Source of the DNA: Terriglobia bacterium
GTDB taxonomy: Bacteria > Acidobacteriota > Terriglobia > Terriglobales > Acidobacteriaceae
NCBI GenBank assembly: GCA_020073495.1
Contig: JAIQFD010000003.1
Coordinates: forward strand, 248,001 to 312,000
Direction: 5' to 3'
Length of the DNA stretch: 64,000 bases
Every line of letters begins with the position of its first letter. Position 1 is the stretch's first letter. The notes below the pieces were generated by a model. It was not told where the DNA came from and made no database searches. It saw nothing but the letters and a program-made list of their open reading frames with translations. Both the position numbers and the translations under genes were made by a program. Positions 8,884 through 17,407 of the stretch are shown piece after piece.

Positions 8884-10122
8884 TCAGTGGATGGTCTTGG
8901 TCTTGCGCGACATGTAATCCATCAGCAAGTACTGGCCGAGGGTGTACGGCGTGGTGAAGTACGCTTTGCCGCGGCACATCTCCGTGACCTTCTGCACGAA
9001 TTGCACCAGCCCGTAGTCGGACGCCAGCATGAAGGTGTTGATCAGGATCCCGGCGCGCTTGCACTTGGCAACTTCTTCCAGCGTCTGGCTGACCACCAGC
9101 GGATCGAGCCCGAAGGCGTTCTTGTAGATGCGGCCGTCCTCCAGGGTGAGCGCTGACGGCTTGCCGTCGGTGATCATCACGATCTGCTTCATGTCTTTCC
9201 GTTGGCGTTGCAGGATGCGTTGTGCCAGCCGGAGGCCTTCACGCGTGTTGGTGTAGTACGGCCCGACCTTCACCCGCGCCAGTTGCGACAGAGGCACCTC
9301 TTCCGCCGAGTCGTGGAAAAGGATCAGCGAAAGCGAGTCGCCCGGATACTGCGTGCGGATCAGGTGCGAGAGCGCCATCGCCACTTTCTTCGCCGGGGTG
9401 AAGCGGTCCTCGCCATACAGGATCATCGAGTGCGAGCAGTCGAGCATGAGCACCGTCGCGCACGACGACTGGTACTCGCACTGGTGCACCTGGAGGTCGC
9501 TGTACTCGATGTTGATGGGCAGGCCGAGGCCCTCGCGCTGGATGGCGCTGGAGAGCGTGGCGGTGATGTCGAGATTGAGCGTGTCGCCGAATTCGTACTG
9601 CTTGGCCGAGCCGCTGGCCTCGATGCCGGTGGCCAGGTCGCGCGTGTCGTGCCGCCCGAAACTCGACTTGCCCAGCGAGCCGAGCAGGTCGCGCAGCGTC
9701 TTGAAGCCGAGGAAATCGAGGCTCTTGTCCGTGACCTCGAACCGCGCCTGCGACTCGTTGCGCCCGACCTGTCCGCCCACGCTCGACTGCTTCGACGGAT
9801 CGCGTGGCTGGTCGATGGAGATGTAGTCCTCCTGCTCCATCCGCTCAATAAGCTTTTCGACCAACTCTTCGAGCGTGCCCTCCATCTGCATCTGTTGCAG
9901 ACGTTCCCTCATCTCCTCGTCGAACAGTTCGCCGTTCAGCAGCGCCTCTTCGATGGCGCGCTTCAGCTCCTCGAGCGACTGCTCGTTCATCTCGTAGAAC
10001 TGGGCGTAGGGATTCTGGAAGCCGCTGTTCAGCAGGTAGTCGGAGAGCGCGTTGAGCAGGTCTTCCATGCTCATCTCCGACGCGGGATCGCCGACGTACT
10101 TGCTGTATTTGACGAACTTCAC
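8884..10122 (-). CDS. VWA-domain protein, partner of the MoxR-like ATPase
   Basis: 412 residues from GTG 10122, chosen because AAGGA lies 6 bases upstream and the open frame above it is made of repeat sequence. An N-terminal acidic helical region ([29 protein letters not shown]) is followed by a von Willebrand A domain with an intact MIDAS: DCSHS in [12 protein letters not shown], a Thr in the middle strand, and MITDGKPS. Together with the AAA+ gene upstream this resembles Mg-chelatase I/D or MoxR/CoxE pairs, in which the VWA protein links the ATPase to a client. The client is unknown. An 80-bp repeat separates the two genes. Confidence 0.85.
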   Translation of the reverse strand: MKFVKYSKYVGDPASEMSMEDLLNALSDYLLNSGFQNPYAQFYEMNEQSLEELKRAIEEALLNGELFDEEMRERLQQMQMEGTLEELVEKLIERMEQEDYISIDQPRDPSKQSSVGGQVGRNESQARFEVTDKSLDFLGFKTLRDLLGSLGKSSFGRHDTRDLATGIEASGSAKQYEFGDTLNLDITATLSSAIQREGLGLPINIEYSDLQVHQCEYQSSCATVLMLDCSHSMILYGEDRFTPAKKVAMALSHLIRTQYPGDSLSLILFHDSAEEVPLSQLARVKVGPYYTNTREGLRLAQRILQRQRKDMKQIVMITDGKPSALTLEDGRIYKNAFGLDPLVVSQTLEEVAKCKRAGILINTFMLASDYGLVQFVQKVTEMCRGKAYFTTPYTLGQYLLMDYMSRKTKTIH

Positions 10123-10129
10123 AGGAGAT

Positions 10130-10205
10130 CCTTCCCCCTCGCTACGCTCGGTGTCAGGATGACCGCGGCGGGCTCTCCCCCTCGCTTTGCTCGGGGTCAC
10201 GCCCG
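10130..10205. repeat. Dispersed repeat with CGCTACGCTCGG / CGCTTTGCTCGG modules
   Basis: Two related modules lie in the gap between the AAA+ and VWA genes. Both contain CCCCTCGCT-A/T-C/T-GCTCGG, and the second sits inside a GGCGGGC ... GCCCGCC inverted repeat. The same architecture (GCGGGCTC ... TTCGCTC ... GCCCGC) recurs at 29993-30063 after comM, which supports a repeat family rather than chance. Confidence 0.7.
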
Positions 10206-10215
10206 CCAAGCGCGA

Positions 10216-11733
10216 TCAGTTGTAGGGGCGGCGATTTCTGTTCGGCCGCTCTTCGTCGCGCTCGCGCAGCGGCTGCGGCTCGGGCCGGCGCGCCTGCTTC
10301 TCGCCGGCCGAGAAGACGCGCTCTTCGCTACGGCCGATACGCTTGTGCGCGTGCAGGCCTTCCAGCAGGAATTCCGCCGCCGAGACCAGCACCTCGGGCC
10401 GGTCCTTCGGCTTCACCCCGAGCGGCTCAAGCTTGTCGAGGAGGCCCTGGATCTTGCGCAGGTTGGCCACCACCTCGTCGGCCGGCACCGTGTCGCTCAT
10501 CTTGATGTCGCCGCCCAGGTCGAACCACTGCACGATCTGCTGCAAGTCTCCGTTCGCGAGGTACGCGTCGAAGGTCTTGGCGACGGCGGCGCGGATCAGC
10601 TCGCGCGCCACGTTGTCGGCGCCCTTCATCTCGCCTTCGTACTCCAGCTCCAGCTTGCCGGTGATGGCGGGCATGGCGGAGTAGATATCGCCCACGCGCG
10701 GCACGACCATCTGCTCGTCGTTGCGGATGGCGCGGCGCTCGGCGTTGGAGATCACGTTTTCCATGCAGGAGATGGGCAACCTCTGGCTCACGCCCGAGCG
10801 CTTGTCGATGCGCTTGTCCTCGCGCGCCACGAAGGCGATGCGCTCAATCACCTCGCGCACGTACTTGGGAACCAGCATCTTGTGGCCGTTGCGCTGTGCC
10901 CACGCTTCCTGCGAGGTGATGGCGATGCCTTCCTCCACCGTCGCCGGATAGTGCGTGCGGATCTCCGATCCGATGCGGTCCTTGAGCGGCGTGATGATCT
11001 TCCCGCGCGCGGTGTAGTCCTCGGGATTCGCACTGAAAACCAGGGCAAGGTCCAGCGGCAGGCGCACCGGGTAGCCTTTGATCTGCACGTCGCCCTCTTG
11101 CATGATGTTGAACAGGCCCACCTGGATCTTTCCCGCCAGATCGGGCAGCTCGTTGATGGCGAAGATGCCGCGGTTGGCGCGCGGCAGCAGCCCGTAGTGC
11201 ACGGTGAGCTCGCTGGAGAGCTCGTGCCCTCCCTTGGCCGCCTTGATGGGATCGATGTCCCCGATCAGGTCGGCGATGGTCACGTCCGGGGTGGCCAGTT
11301 TCTCGACGTAGCGCTCCTCGGGCGAAAGATAGGCGACCGCCGTCTTGTCGCCCTCGCGGGCGACCAACTCGCGGCAGCGCTTGCAGATGGGCGCATAGGG
11401 GTCGTCGTGGATCTCACAGCCGCTGACGTACGGCGTGTGCGGGTCGAGCAGCGCCGTGAGTGCGCGCAGGATGCGGCTCTTGGCCTGTCCGCGCAGCCCG
11501 AGCAGGATGAAGTTATGCCGCGAGAGGACCGCGTTCACGATCTGTGGCACTACCGTATCGTCGAAGCCGACGATGCCCGGGAAGATGGTTTCCTTGCGGC
11601 GAAGTTTTTCGATCAGGTTCTCGCGCAGCTCGTCCTTCACGCGCCGCGTGCGCAGACGCTCTTCTGTAAATTGACTGTGCCGGAGTTCACCTAGACTTCG
11701 GGGAAGATTCACGATGGGACGCCCCCTCCACAT
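10216..11733 (-). CDS. MoxR/Mg-chelatase-like AAA+ ATPase
   Basis: 505 residues. The Walker A segment reads GLRGQAKSR, so the usual Gly before Lys-Ser is Ala. Walker B is in RGIFAINELPDL, and a sensor region is in LVFSANPEDYTARG. A Cys-rich insert (SGCEIHDDPYAPICKRCREL) sits between Walker A and B and could bind a metal. The C-terminal part is helical and ends in an Arg-rich tail. The gene is followed by the VWA gene, as in chelatase/MoxR systems. A TATAAT box lies 11 bases upstream of ATG 11733; GTG 11712, preceded by GGAGGGGG, is an equally good start. Confidence 0.82.
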   Translation of the reverse strand: MWRGRPIVNLPRSLGELRHSQFTEERLRTRRVKDELRENLIEKLRRKETIFPGIVGFDDTVVPQIVNAVLSRHNFILLGLRGQAKSRILRALTALLDPHTPYVSGCEIHDDPYAPICKRCRELVAREGDKTAVAYLSPEERYVEKLATPDVTIADLIGDIDPIKAAKGGHELSSELTVHYGLLPRANRGIFAINELPDLAGKIQVGLFNIMQEGDVQIKGYPVRLPLDLALVFSANPEDYTARGKIITPLKDRIGSEIRTHYPATVEEGIAITSQEAWAQRNGHKMLVPKYVREVIERIAFVAREDKRIDKRSGVSQRLPISCMENVISNAERRAIRNDEQMVVPRVGDIYSAMPAITGKLELEYEGEMKGADNVARELIRAAVAKTFDAYLANGDLQQIVQWFDLGGDIKMSDTVPADEVVANLRKIQGLLDKLEPLGVKPKDRPEVLVSAAEFLLEGLHAHKRIGRSEERVFSAGEKQARRPEPQPLRERDEERPNRNRRPYN

Positions 11734-11744
11734 CCATTGAGCCG

Positions 11745-11750
11745 ATTATA
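11745..11750 (-). promoter_or_regulatory. -10 box TATAAT of the AAA+/VWA genes
   Basis: A perfect TATAAT on the minus strand. Transcription would start about 11738, leaving only ~5 nt before ATG 11733 or ~26 nt before GTG 11712. The -35 region is weak (ATTTCC at 17 bp). Confidence 0.55.
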
Positions 11751-11794
11751 CGCCCCGCTGCACCTTCGGAAATCTTTCTACCGGCTGCCAGCTA

Positions 11795-12406
11795 CTACAG
11801 CCCGTGCCCGTTCCCGCCGGCTTTTTCTCTGGCTTTGAGTGCCCGCTTCATGCGCGGCAGCACTGCAACCAGGTACTCGGCGGTCATGGCAATGCGCTTG
11901 GCCTCGGAGCGCGAGGCCAGCAGGGTCTGCTTGAAGTCCAGGTCCACGGGCAGAGCGGCGACCAGGTGGAAGGAGAGCTGTGGGTCGTCGGCCTCCGGAG
12001 GCTCAGCTTCGGACTCGACCAGCGACATCAGCTCGCCGTACGACGCGATGGCGCTCTTGGCGTGCTCGAGAGACGGCGCATCGGGTTCGTCATCGAAGAA
12101 ACTCACTTCCGCGCGCAGGTAGCTGCGCTCCTGGTCGAGCTGCACTACTTCGAAGCGCTGCCGCCCCTCGCACATGATGTCGAGCTGGCCGTCGTCATAC
12201 TTCTTGACCACCTCGACGATCTCGGCCGTGCATCCGACCTCGGCCACCGCCTGCCCGCTCATGGCGCGTACCACGCCGAAGGCGCGCTTCTGCTCCAGGC
12301 ATTCGCCGATCATCTCCTTGTAGCGATCCTCGAAGATGTGCAACGGCAGCGGCACGCCGGGGAAGAGCACCAGCTCGAGCGGGAACAGGGGCAGGAGATC
12401 GGCCAT
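11795..12406 (-). CDS. LON substrate-binding (N-terminal) domain protein
   Basis: 203 residues. The start LLPLFPLELVLFPGVPLPLHIFEDRYKEM, seen here as FPLELVLFPG and LHIFEDRYKEM, is the classic opening of the Lon PUA-like domain. The rest follows the Lon-N fold (FGVVRAM, GCTAEIVEV, GQLDIMCEGRQRFEV). There is no ATPase or protease domain, so this is a stand-alone Lon-N protein, common in bacteria, probably a peptide or protein recognition module. Divergent from the SDR gene upstream. Confidence 0.9.
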   Translation of the reverse strand: MADLLPLFPLELVLFPGVPLPLHIFEDRYKEMIGECLEQKRAFGVVRAMSGQAVAEVGCTAEIVEVVKKYDDGQLDIMCEGRQRFEVVQLDQERSYLRAEVSFFDDEPDAPSLEHAKSAIASYGELMSLVESEAEPPEADDPQLSFHLVAALPVDLDFKQTLLASRSEAKRIAMTAEYLVAVLPRMKRALKAREKAGGNGHGL

Positions 12407-12525
12407 GGGAAAACAGGATACATTTTTTTCGCCGTTGGCGTCTTGGGGGTGCTTTCGTCCGCTGTCCCGTTGCGTTTACCTTCGTGTACCTTCGTGCCCT
12501 CTGTGGCGAGTCCCTTCTAAAGGAT

Positions 12526-12531
12526 TAGAAT
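12526..12531 (+). promoter_or_regulatory. -10-like box TAGAAT upstream of the SDR gene
   Basis: TAGAAT ends 10 bases before ATG 12542, so the transcript would be nearly leaderless. There is no clear -35 box and no ribosome binding site. Confidence 0.4.
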
Positions 12532-12541
12532 CCTTGCTCTT

Positions 12542-13372
12542 ATGCGACTCCAGGGGAAAGTTGCTGTCATCACGGGTGCTTCGATGGGGATCGGCGAGGA
12601 GATCGCCAGGATCTTTGCCGCCGAAGGCGCGAACGTGGTGCTCTCATCGCGCGATCTGGGCCGCGCCGAAACCGCGCGCCAGCGCATCGGCCACGAAGAT
12701 CAGACCCGGGCCGTTGTCTGCGACGTCCGCAAGCGCGGCGACATCGATTCGCTTGTGCTGGCAGCACTCGACCGCTACGGCCGTATCGACATCTGGGTGA
12801 ACAACGCCGGCTATGGCATGCAAGACGCGGTCGCGAGCATGGGCATGAGCGCCTGCCGCGACATGTTCGAGACCAATCTCTTCGGCGCCATCGAGTGCAT
12901 GCAGGCGGTGGTCCCGCTGATGAAACAGCAGGGCGGGGGCACCATCATCAACATCTCGAGCGTGGTCGGCTACATCGCGCTGCCGTACCAGGCGGCGTAC
13001 AGCGCTTCCAAACACGCCATGAACGCCATCGGGCACGCCGCGCGCGTTGAGCTGCGCACGGACGGCATTCACGTGATGACCGTCTGCCCGGGCTATATCC
13101 CCACGCAGTTCCAGCAGAACATCGTCATGGGCAAGGAAGCGTTGAAGTTCAGCGGCGGCGGCAGGGCGGACGCAACCGCGGAGGACGTGGCGCGAGCGAC
13201 GCTGAACGGCTATCTGAAAAGGAAGCGCGACGTGATCGTGCCCGCAAAGCACCGCTTCAGCGTGAAGATGTACCAGCTCTTTCCCACACTGATCGAGTGG
13301 GTCGTCGGCCGGAACTTGCGGCCGGCCCAGGAAGTCTTCGACAAAATGGCCGCCAGCTCGAAAAAGCAATGA
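12542..13372 (+). CDS. Short-chain dehydrogenase/reductase
   Basis: 276 residues of the classical SDR type. The nucleotide-binding motif is TGASMGIG, NNAG is in WVNNAGYG, and the catalytic Ser and YxxxK are in NISSVVGYIALPYQAAYSASK. Cofactor preference and substrate are not determined. A C-terminal extension (KRKRDVIVPAKHRFSVKMYQLFP) is like that of membrane-associated SDRs acting on lipid-like substrates. It ends only 2 bp from the convergent DinB gene, and its start has no Shine-Dalgarno sequence. Confidence 0.9.
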   Translation: MRLQGKVAVITGASMGIGEEIARIFAAEGANVVLSSRDLGRAETARQRIGHEDQTRAVVCDVRKRGDIDSLVLAALDRYGRIDIWVNNAGYGMQDAVASMGMSACRDMFETNLFGAIECMQAVVPLMKQQGGGTIINISSVVGYIALPYQAAYSASKHAMNAIGHAARVELRTDGIHVMTVCPGYIPTQFQQNIVMGKEALKFSGGGRADATAEDVARATLNGYLKRKRDVIVPAKHRFSVKMYQLFPTLIEWVVGRNLRPAQEVFDKMAASSKKQ

Positions 13373-13374
13373 TT

Positions 13375-13875
13375 CTACGCGGCGCCGGCGGTCGCTCCCG
13401 AAACGATCTTCTCCAGTTGGGCCAGATGGTTCAGGGTGTGTCCGGCGAGGATGCGGATGACGGTTCCGGCCTTTTCTGGTCCACGCTCGGGGTGTTGCGC
13501 CGTCCGCTCCAGCTCTTCCTTGCTGAGCTGCCGGAACAGCGACAGGTTCCACGCCCGCAGCGCCTTGAAGGCCTGCGCCGCTTCCAGTCCGCTCATGCGG
13601 TCATAGCGTACCGCCCACCGGTTTTCGTCGAAGGGCTGGATGGGGAGCTCAGGTTCGGCGACTACCTGCCTGACGCGGAAGCCGAATGCGATCTCGGCAT
13701 CTGCTAGGTGCGACAGCACCTGCGCTGCGCTCCATTTACCCGGCCCGTAGCTCCGCTTCAGGCCCTCGGGGCCGAGTTTCTGCGCGAGCGCCGGGATCCG
13801 ATCCTGGGTTTCGGCGAGCACGGCAAGAGGATCGCGGTCGCCAAGAAGTTGCGCGTAGGGATGGGTGGCGGTCAT
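13375..13875 (-). CDS. DinB-family protein
   Basis: 166 residues. Helix-bundle motifs of the DinB superfamily are visible: GKWSAAQVLSHLADAE with the first metal His, and GHTLNHLAQLEKI with the other two. Its ATG overlaps the stop of the TPR gene upstream (ATGA), so the two are translationally coupled. Confidence 0.85.
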   Translation of the reverse strand: MTATHPYAQLLGDRDPLAVLAETQDRIPALAQKLGPEGLKRSYGPGKWSAAQVLSHLADAEIAFGFRVRQVVAEPELPIQPFDENRWAVRYDRMSGLEAAQAFKALRAWNLSLFRQLSKEELERTAQHPERGPEKAGTVIRILAGHTLNHLAQLEKIVSGATAGAA

Positions 13876-14186
13876 TGCTTCAACTCCTGTAACAGCGCCT
13901 CCATCTCCGACATGGCGTGGTTGTTGCCCGTGCGTCGGGCGCAGGCGATGCCCTCGGAAAGCATCTTGATGGCCTCCGCGGTGCGGCCTGCGCTGGCCAG
14001 CGTCTGTCCAGCCATTTGATAGGCGGCGGTGTAGTCGGGATTCTTTTCCAGCAGGGTCTTGAATTCCTGAAGCGCGGTGTCCACGCTTCCGGCCTTCACG
14101 TACTCCAGAGCGAGTCCGTAGCGCGCGAAGGAGTCGTTCGGGTTCTCCTTCAGGAACTCTTGCAGCATTGCCATGCGGTCAGTCAT
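13872..14186 (-). CDS. Small TPR protein
   Basis: 104 residues from ATG 14186; the open frame continues upstream but without a plausible start context. It carries two to three tetratricopeptide repeats (DSFARYGLALEYVKAG, YTAAYQMAGQTLASAGRT, AEAIKMLSEGIACARRTG). TPRs are protein-docking modules. The 4-bp overlap with the DinB gene suggests that the two products work together. Confidence 0.82.
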   Translation of the reverse strand: MTDRMAMLQEFLKENPNDSFARYGLALEYVKAGSVDTALQEFKTLLEKNPDYTAAYQMAGQTLASAGRTAEAIKMLSEGIACARRTGNNHAMSEMEALLQELKQ

Positions 14187-14268
14187 AAATGAACAGGCGA
14201 ATTTATCACACGCCGGGAGGGCAGTCAGCGAGTCGGATTTGCGATTAGCCAATGTGAAGCTCTGGACG

Positions 14269-14289
14269 GCTAAACGCTAAGCGCTAAAT
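14269..14289. repeat. 7-bp tandem repeat, 3 units (GCTAAAC/GCTAAGC/GCTAAAT)
   Basis: Three consecutive heptamers with one or two mismatches, in the divergent gap before the Cys-rich gene. The last unit overlaps the putative ATG 14288. Confidence 0.75.
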
Positions 14290-14758
14290 GCCAATTGCTC
14301 ATGCGATAGAATGCCTTTCCGTGGCCTGCCCGTATTTCATGCCGACCGAGCGGTTGGTCTCTGACCTGTGGCCGCATCGCGCGCGTTTGCCACTGGGCGA
14401 CGGCTTCCGCGGCGTGTGCACAGCGCCCGGCCACGAGGGCGCAGCGTTGGCCGATGAAGAGCTGAGAGACTTCTGCAATCTCGGATACGCCAGGCGCTGT
14501 CCGCGTCTGCCGCAGGGGCGCACCGCCGATGCTGTGCGCTTCATCGTCACGCAGGTCCGCGAGGACCTGGTCGCACTCTACTTCACCTGCGAGCGGGACC
14601 ACGCTCCGCGCGATCACGGTCCCCTGGCCTACGACCGGGCGCAGCAGCGCTGGATCAACCCTCACCCGGACGCGCGCATCCAGCGCATGGCCGAGTGCTA
14701 CGTGCAGTCCTACTTTTCCCGCAGGCAGGGCGGCTTCAGTACCTCTGCCACGACATAA
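14288..14758 (+). CDS. Uncharacterised Cys-rich protein
   Basis: 156 residues; family not recognised. Cysteines are placed as in a metal or iron-sulfur site: ACPYFMPTERL near the start, GVCTAPGH, FCNLGYARRCPR and FTCERDH. The remainder has several Arg/His and WINPHPDARIQRMAECYVQSYF. GTG 14321, just before ACPYF, is an alternative start that would leave the 7-bp repeat outside the gene. It ends 3 bp before the thioesterase gene and is probably co-transcribed with it. Confidence 0.65.
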   Translation: MPIAHAIECLSVACPYFMPTERLVSDLWPHRARLPLGDGFRGVCTAPGHEGAALADEELRDFCNLGYARRCPRLPQGRTADAVRFIVTQVREDLVALYFTCERDHAPRDHGPLAYDRAQQRWINPHPDARIQRMAECYVQSYFSRRQGGFSTSATT

Positions 14759-14761
14759 GCC

Positions 14762-15256
14762 ATGAACGAGAAACCCAACCTGTCCGGCCGGCCGGTGCGC
14801 GAGTCGCAATCGGAGATGGCGGAGGTCGTCCTGCCCAACGACGCCAACCCGCTGGGCTCTCTGCTCGGTGGTCGCATCATGCACTTCATCGACATCGCCG
14901 GAGCCATGGCCGCTCACCGCCACGCACGCAGCTATGTGGTCACCGCCTCCATGGACCACATCGATTTCCTCGCGCCCGTTCGCGTCGGCGATCTGCTCAT
15001 CCTGAAATCTTCGGTGAACCGCGCCTTCCGCACTTCGATGGAGGTGGGCGTGAAGTGCTTCGTCGAGAACTATATTTCAGGCACGCGCCAGCACATCGCT
15101 TCCGCATTCCTGACCTTCGTCGCCGTGGACGAGCACGGCCACCACGTCCCGGTGCCGCCCGTCATTGCAGAGACCGAGGACGAGAAGCGCCGCTACGACG
15201 GTGCCGGCCGCCGCCGGCAACTCCGCGAGCAGGAACGCCAGCGCCGCAAGTCCTGA
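14762..15256 (+). CDS. Acyl-CoA thioesterase (hotdog fold, YciA-like)
   Basis: 164 residues. Hotdog-fold motifs are NDANPLGSLLGGRIMHFID with the catalytic Asn/Asp region, the helix AGAMAAHRHA, and SMDHIDFLAPVRVGDLL. The family hydrolyses acyl-CoA to free fatty acid and CoA in the cytoplasm. The C-terminal tail is basic (RRRQLREQERQRRKS). It starts 3 bp after the preceding gene. Confidence 0.9.
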   Translation: MNEKPNLSGRPVRESQSEMAEVVLPNDANPLGSLLGGRIMHFIDIAGAMAAHRHARSYVVTASMDHIDFLAPVRVGDLLILKSSVNRAFRTSMEVGVKCFVENYISGTRQHIASAFLTFVAVDEHGHHVPVPPVIAETEDEKRRYDGAGRRRQLREQERQRRKS

Positions 15257-15317
15257 CTAAGACAGGAGGCAGGATGAAGGAACCTGCCGCCTGCCCCCTG
15301 CACGCTGGTTCAGCGGG

Positions 15318-15323
15318 TATAAT
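15318..15323 (+). promoter_or_regulatory. -10 box TATAAT of mrp
   Basis: A perfect TATAAT lies 33 bases before GTG 15357. No good -35 box was found, so this is a single-element call. Confidence 0.5.
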
Positions 15324-15356
15324 CGAACGTTTGCCACTACCTCCAGAGGGTATCCC

Positions 15357-16196
15357 GTGAGTCACATGCATGCTCCGCCGCAGATGGGTCCGCAGCCGCT
15401 GCCCGGCATTCAGAACATCATCGCCATCGGTTCCGGCAAAGGCGGGGTGGGCAAGACCACCATCTCCGTGAACCTGGCGGTCGCGCTGGGCAAACTGGGC
15501 TACAAGGTCGGCCTGCTCGACGCCGACGTCTACGGCCCCAACGTCCCGCTCATGATGGGCACCAGCGCCACGCCCAAAGTCGTCGGCGAGAACCGCATTG
15601 AGCCGCTGGAAGCGTTCGGCGTTAAGGTGCTCTCGGTCGGCTTCCTCAACCCCGGCGACAAACCCCTGATCTGGCGTGGGCCGATGCTGCACTCCATCAT
15701 CCGTCAGTTCCTCCAGCAGGTGGAGTGGGGCGAGCTCGACTATCTAGTCATCGACCTGCCCCCGGGCACGGGAGACGTCGCCATCTCCCTGATGCAGACT
15801 GTTCCCCTGACCGGCGCCATTGTGGTCACGACGCCCTCCGACGTCTCGCTCCAGGACGCGCGCAAGGCCATCGAGATGTTCCGCCAGGTGAAGGTGGACA
15901 TCCTGGGCATGGTCGAGAACATGAGCCACTTCGTCTGCCCGCACTGTCATCACGAGATCGACATCTTCTCCACCGGCGGAGGCGAGCGTACCGCCAAGCA
16001 GTTCAACGTCCCCTTCCTGGGGAAAATCGAACTCGACCCCGACATCCGGCGCGGGGGCGATACCGGCCACCCGGTGGTTCTTGCCGGGGAGCAGGGTGAG
16101 CATGCGAAGTCGTTTTTCGCCCTGGCCAAGACGGTGGTAACGCGCGTGGACGAGCAGAACGCAGCCGCCCCCCAGGATTTCCTGAAAATCCAGTAG
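15357..16196 (+). CDS. mrp: Mrp/NBP35-type iron-sulfur carrier ATPase
   Basis: 279 residues. The deviant Walker A KGGVGKTT, switch motifs (LLDADVYGPNVP, LVIDLPPGTGD) and the cluster-binding CxxC (FVCPHCHHEID) identify the ApbC/Mrp family, which binds and transfers 4Fe-4S clusters. The MIP18-like N-terminal domain found in some homologues is missing, so this is the short form. The start is GTG 15357 or ATG 15366. It is followed by the CIRCE element. Confidence 0.93.
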   Translation: MSHMHAPPQMGPQPLPGIQNIIAIGSGKGGVGKTTISVNLAVALGKLGYKVGLLDADVYGPNVPLMMGTSATPKVVGENRIEPLEAFGVKVLSVGFLNPGDKPLIWRGPMLHSIIRQFLQQVEWGELDYLVIDLPPGTGDVAISLMQTVPLTGAIVVTTPSDVSLQDARKAIEMFRQVKVDILGMVENMSHFVCPHCHHEIDIFSTGGGERTAKQFNVPFLGKIELDPDIRRGGDTGHPVVLAGEQGEHAKSFFALAKTVVTRVDEQNAAAPQDFLKIQ

Positions 16197-16203
16197 CCCT
16201 GGC

Positions 16204-16236
16204 GGTTTGGCACTCTGAGTCCCAGAGTGCCAAACC
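16204..16236 (+). promoter_or_regulatory. CIRCE operator (HrcA binding site)
   Basis: The inverted repeat TTGGCACTC-N9-GAGTGCCAA at 16207-16233 has the exact 9-9-9 layout of the CIRCE element (TTAGCACTC-N9-GAGTGCTAA) and extends to 12 bp per arm. It abuts the -35 box of the hrcA promoter, where HrcA would block RNA polymerase. Confidence 0.92.
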
Positions 16237-16265
16237 TTGACTACCCTTTCGTCCGGACCTAGAAT
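16237..16265 (+). promoter_or_regulatory. Sigma-70-type promoter of hrcA-grpE-dnaJ
   Basis: TTGACT (16237-16242), 17-bp spacer, TAGAAT (16260-16265), placed directly after the CIRCE element. The transcript would start about 16272, giving a leader near 65 nt. Confidence 0.8.
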
Positions 16266-16339
16266 CTAGGTAGACCCCACTCTGCGGATTGGGTGTAAGT
16301 TTTTGCATCTAAAGCTTTTAGTGGGGCAGGTGTTCATTC

Positions 16340-17389
16340 ATGTCGTCCCCCGGACAAATCGGCCCGCGCGAGCGCGAGATTCTGACGGCCATCGTGGAGA
16401 CCTACATCGCCACGGGCGATCCGGTCGGATCGCGCACGCTGTCGCGCAGCAATCCCAACGGGCTCAGCCCGGCGACCATCCGCAACGTCATGGCCGACCT
16501 CGCGGACGCCGGCTTCCTGGAGCAGCCGCACACTTCCGCCGGCCGCGTGCCCACGCCCAAGGCGTATCGCTATTTCGTTGAGCACATCACGGGGCGGGCG
16601 CATCTCTCCCCGGCCGACGAGGGGCTGATCCGGCAGTCGCTTTCCGGCGTCTCCGACCCGCAGGAATTCCTGGAGCGCACTTCGCACGTGCTCTCGCTGA
16701 TCTCCAGTTGCGTGGGCGTGGCAGTCGCGGCCCCCGGCGCGCACAATGCGCTTGATCATGTCTATTTCTCGCGTCTGGCGGAAAAGAAGATCCTGGCCGT
16801 GGTGGTGACGCGCTCGGGTGTGGTGCGCGACCGCGTGCTTCGGACCGAGCGCGACCTGCCGCAGTCCGACCTCGACACCGCCGCGCGCTACATCAACGAA
16901 AACTTCCGCGGCTGGACCATCGAGGACATGAAGGCCGAGATCGGGCGGCGCCTGGAGCAGATGCGCAGCGAGTACGACCGCCTGCGCGCATCGCTCGAGG
17001 AGCTCTGCCGCGGTGGCGCGCTCAGCGGCGGGCCGGCTGCTCCGCAGAATGTCTTCGTCGAGGGCGTGGCCAACCTGGTGGTGGACGAGGCCGACAAGGA
17101 GCGCCTCAAGGAGCTGTTGCGCGCTCTGGAGGAAAAAGAGCGCATCGTCGAACTGCTTTCCGCCTACCTCAGCGCCCGCCAGGAAGCGGTGCGCGTGGTG
17201 ATCGGGCTCGAAGAGGCCATGCCGCAGATGCGCAACCTGGTGCTCATCGGTGCCCCCGCTCGCGTCGGAGAAGAGGTTGTGGGCTCTCTTGCCGTGATCG
17301 GACCCACCCGCATGGATTACGAGCACACCATCACGGCCGTGTCTTACATCGCGAAAATGTTCGACAGGATCTTGAACGAAAACCGTTGA
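16340..17389 (+). CDS. hrcA: Heat-inducible transcription repressor HrcA
   Basis: 349 residues, normal length. The winged-helix N-terminus is clear (PREREILTAIVETYIATGDPVGSRTL seen as REREILTAIVETYI and DPVGSRTLSR; LSPATIRNVMADL; HTSAGRVPTPKAYRYFV). The C-terminus ends with the typical IGPTRMDYEHTITAVSYI. HrcA dimers bind CIRCE and repress heat-shock genes, with GroE adjusting its activity. The operator is in the promoter of its own operon, so the system is autoregulated. Confidence 0.97.
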   Translation: MSSPGQIGPREREILTAIVETYIATGDPVGSRTLSRSNPNGLSPATIRNVMADLADAGFLEQPHTSAGRVPTPKAYRYFVEHITGRAHLSPADEGLIRQSLSGVSDPQEFLERTSHVLSLISSCVGVAVAAPGAHNALDHVYFSRLAEKKILAVVVTRSGVVRDRVLRTERDLPQSDLDTAARYINENFRGWTIEDMKAEIGRRLEQMRSEYDRLRASLEELCRGGALSGGPAAPQNVFVEGVANLVVDEADKERLKELLRALEEKERIVELLSAYLSARQEAVRVVIGLEEAMPQMRNLVLIGAPARVGEEVVGSLAVIGPTRMDYEHTITAVSYIAKMFDRILNENR

Positions 17390-17407
17390 ACGGAATCGAA
17401 TAGGAGA

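Noticed and set aside
9202-11694. 830-codon open frame on the plus strand across the ATPase/VWA genes
   Set aside because: Antisense to two genes with clear motifs. It is rich in Arg/His/Leu/Val runs typical of GC-rich antisense frames and shows no domain.
16197-16240. CIRCE palindrome as a terminator of mrp
   Set aside because: The 9-9-9 layout and the adjoining promoter identify an operator, and there is no T-tract after the stem.
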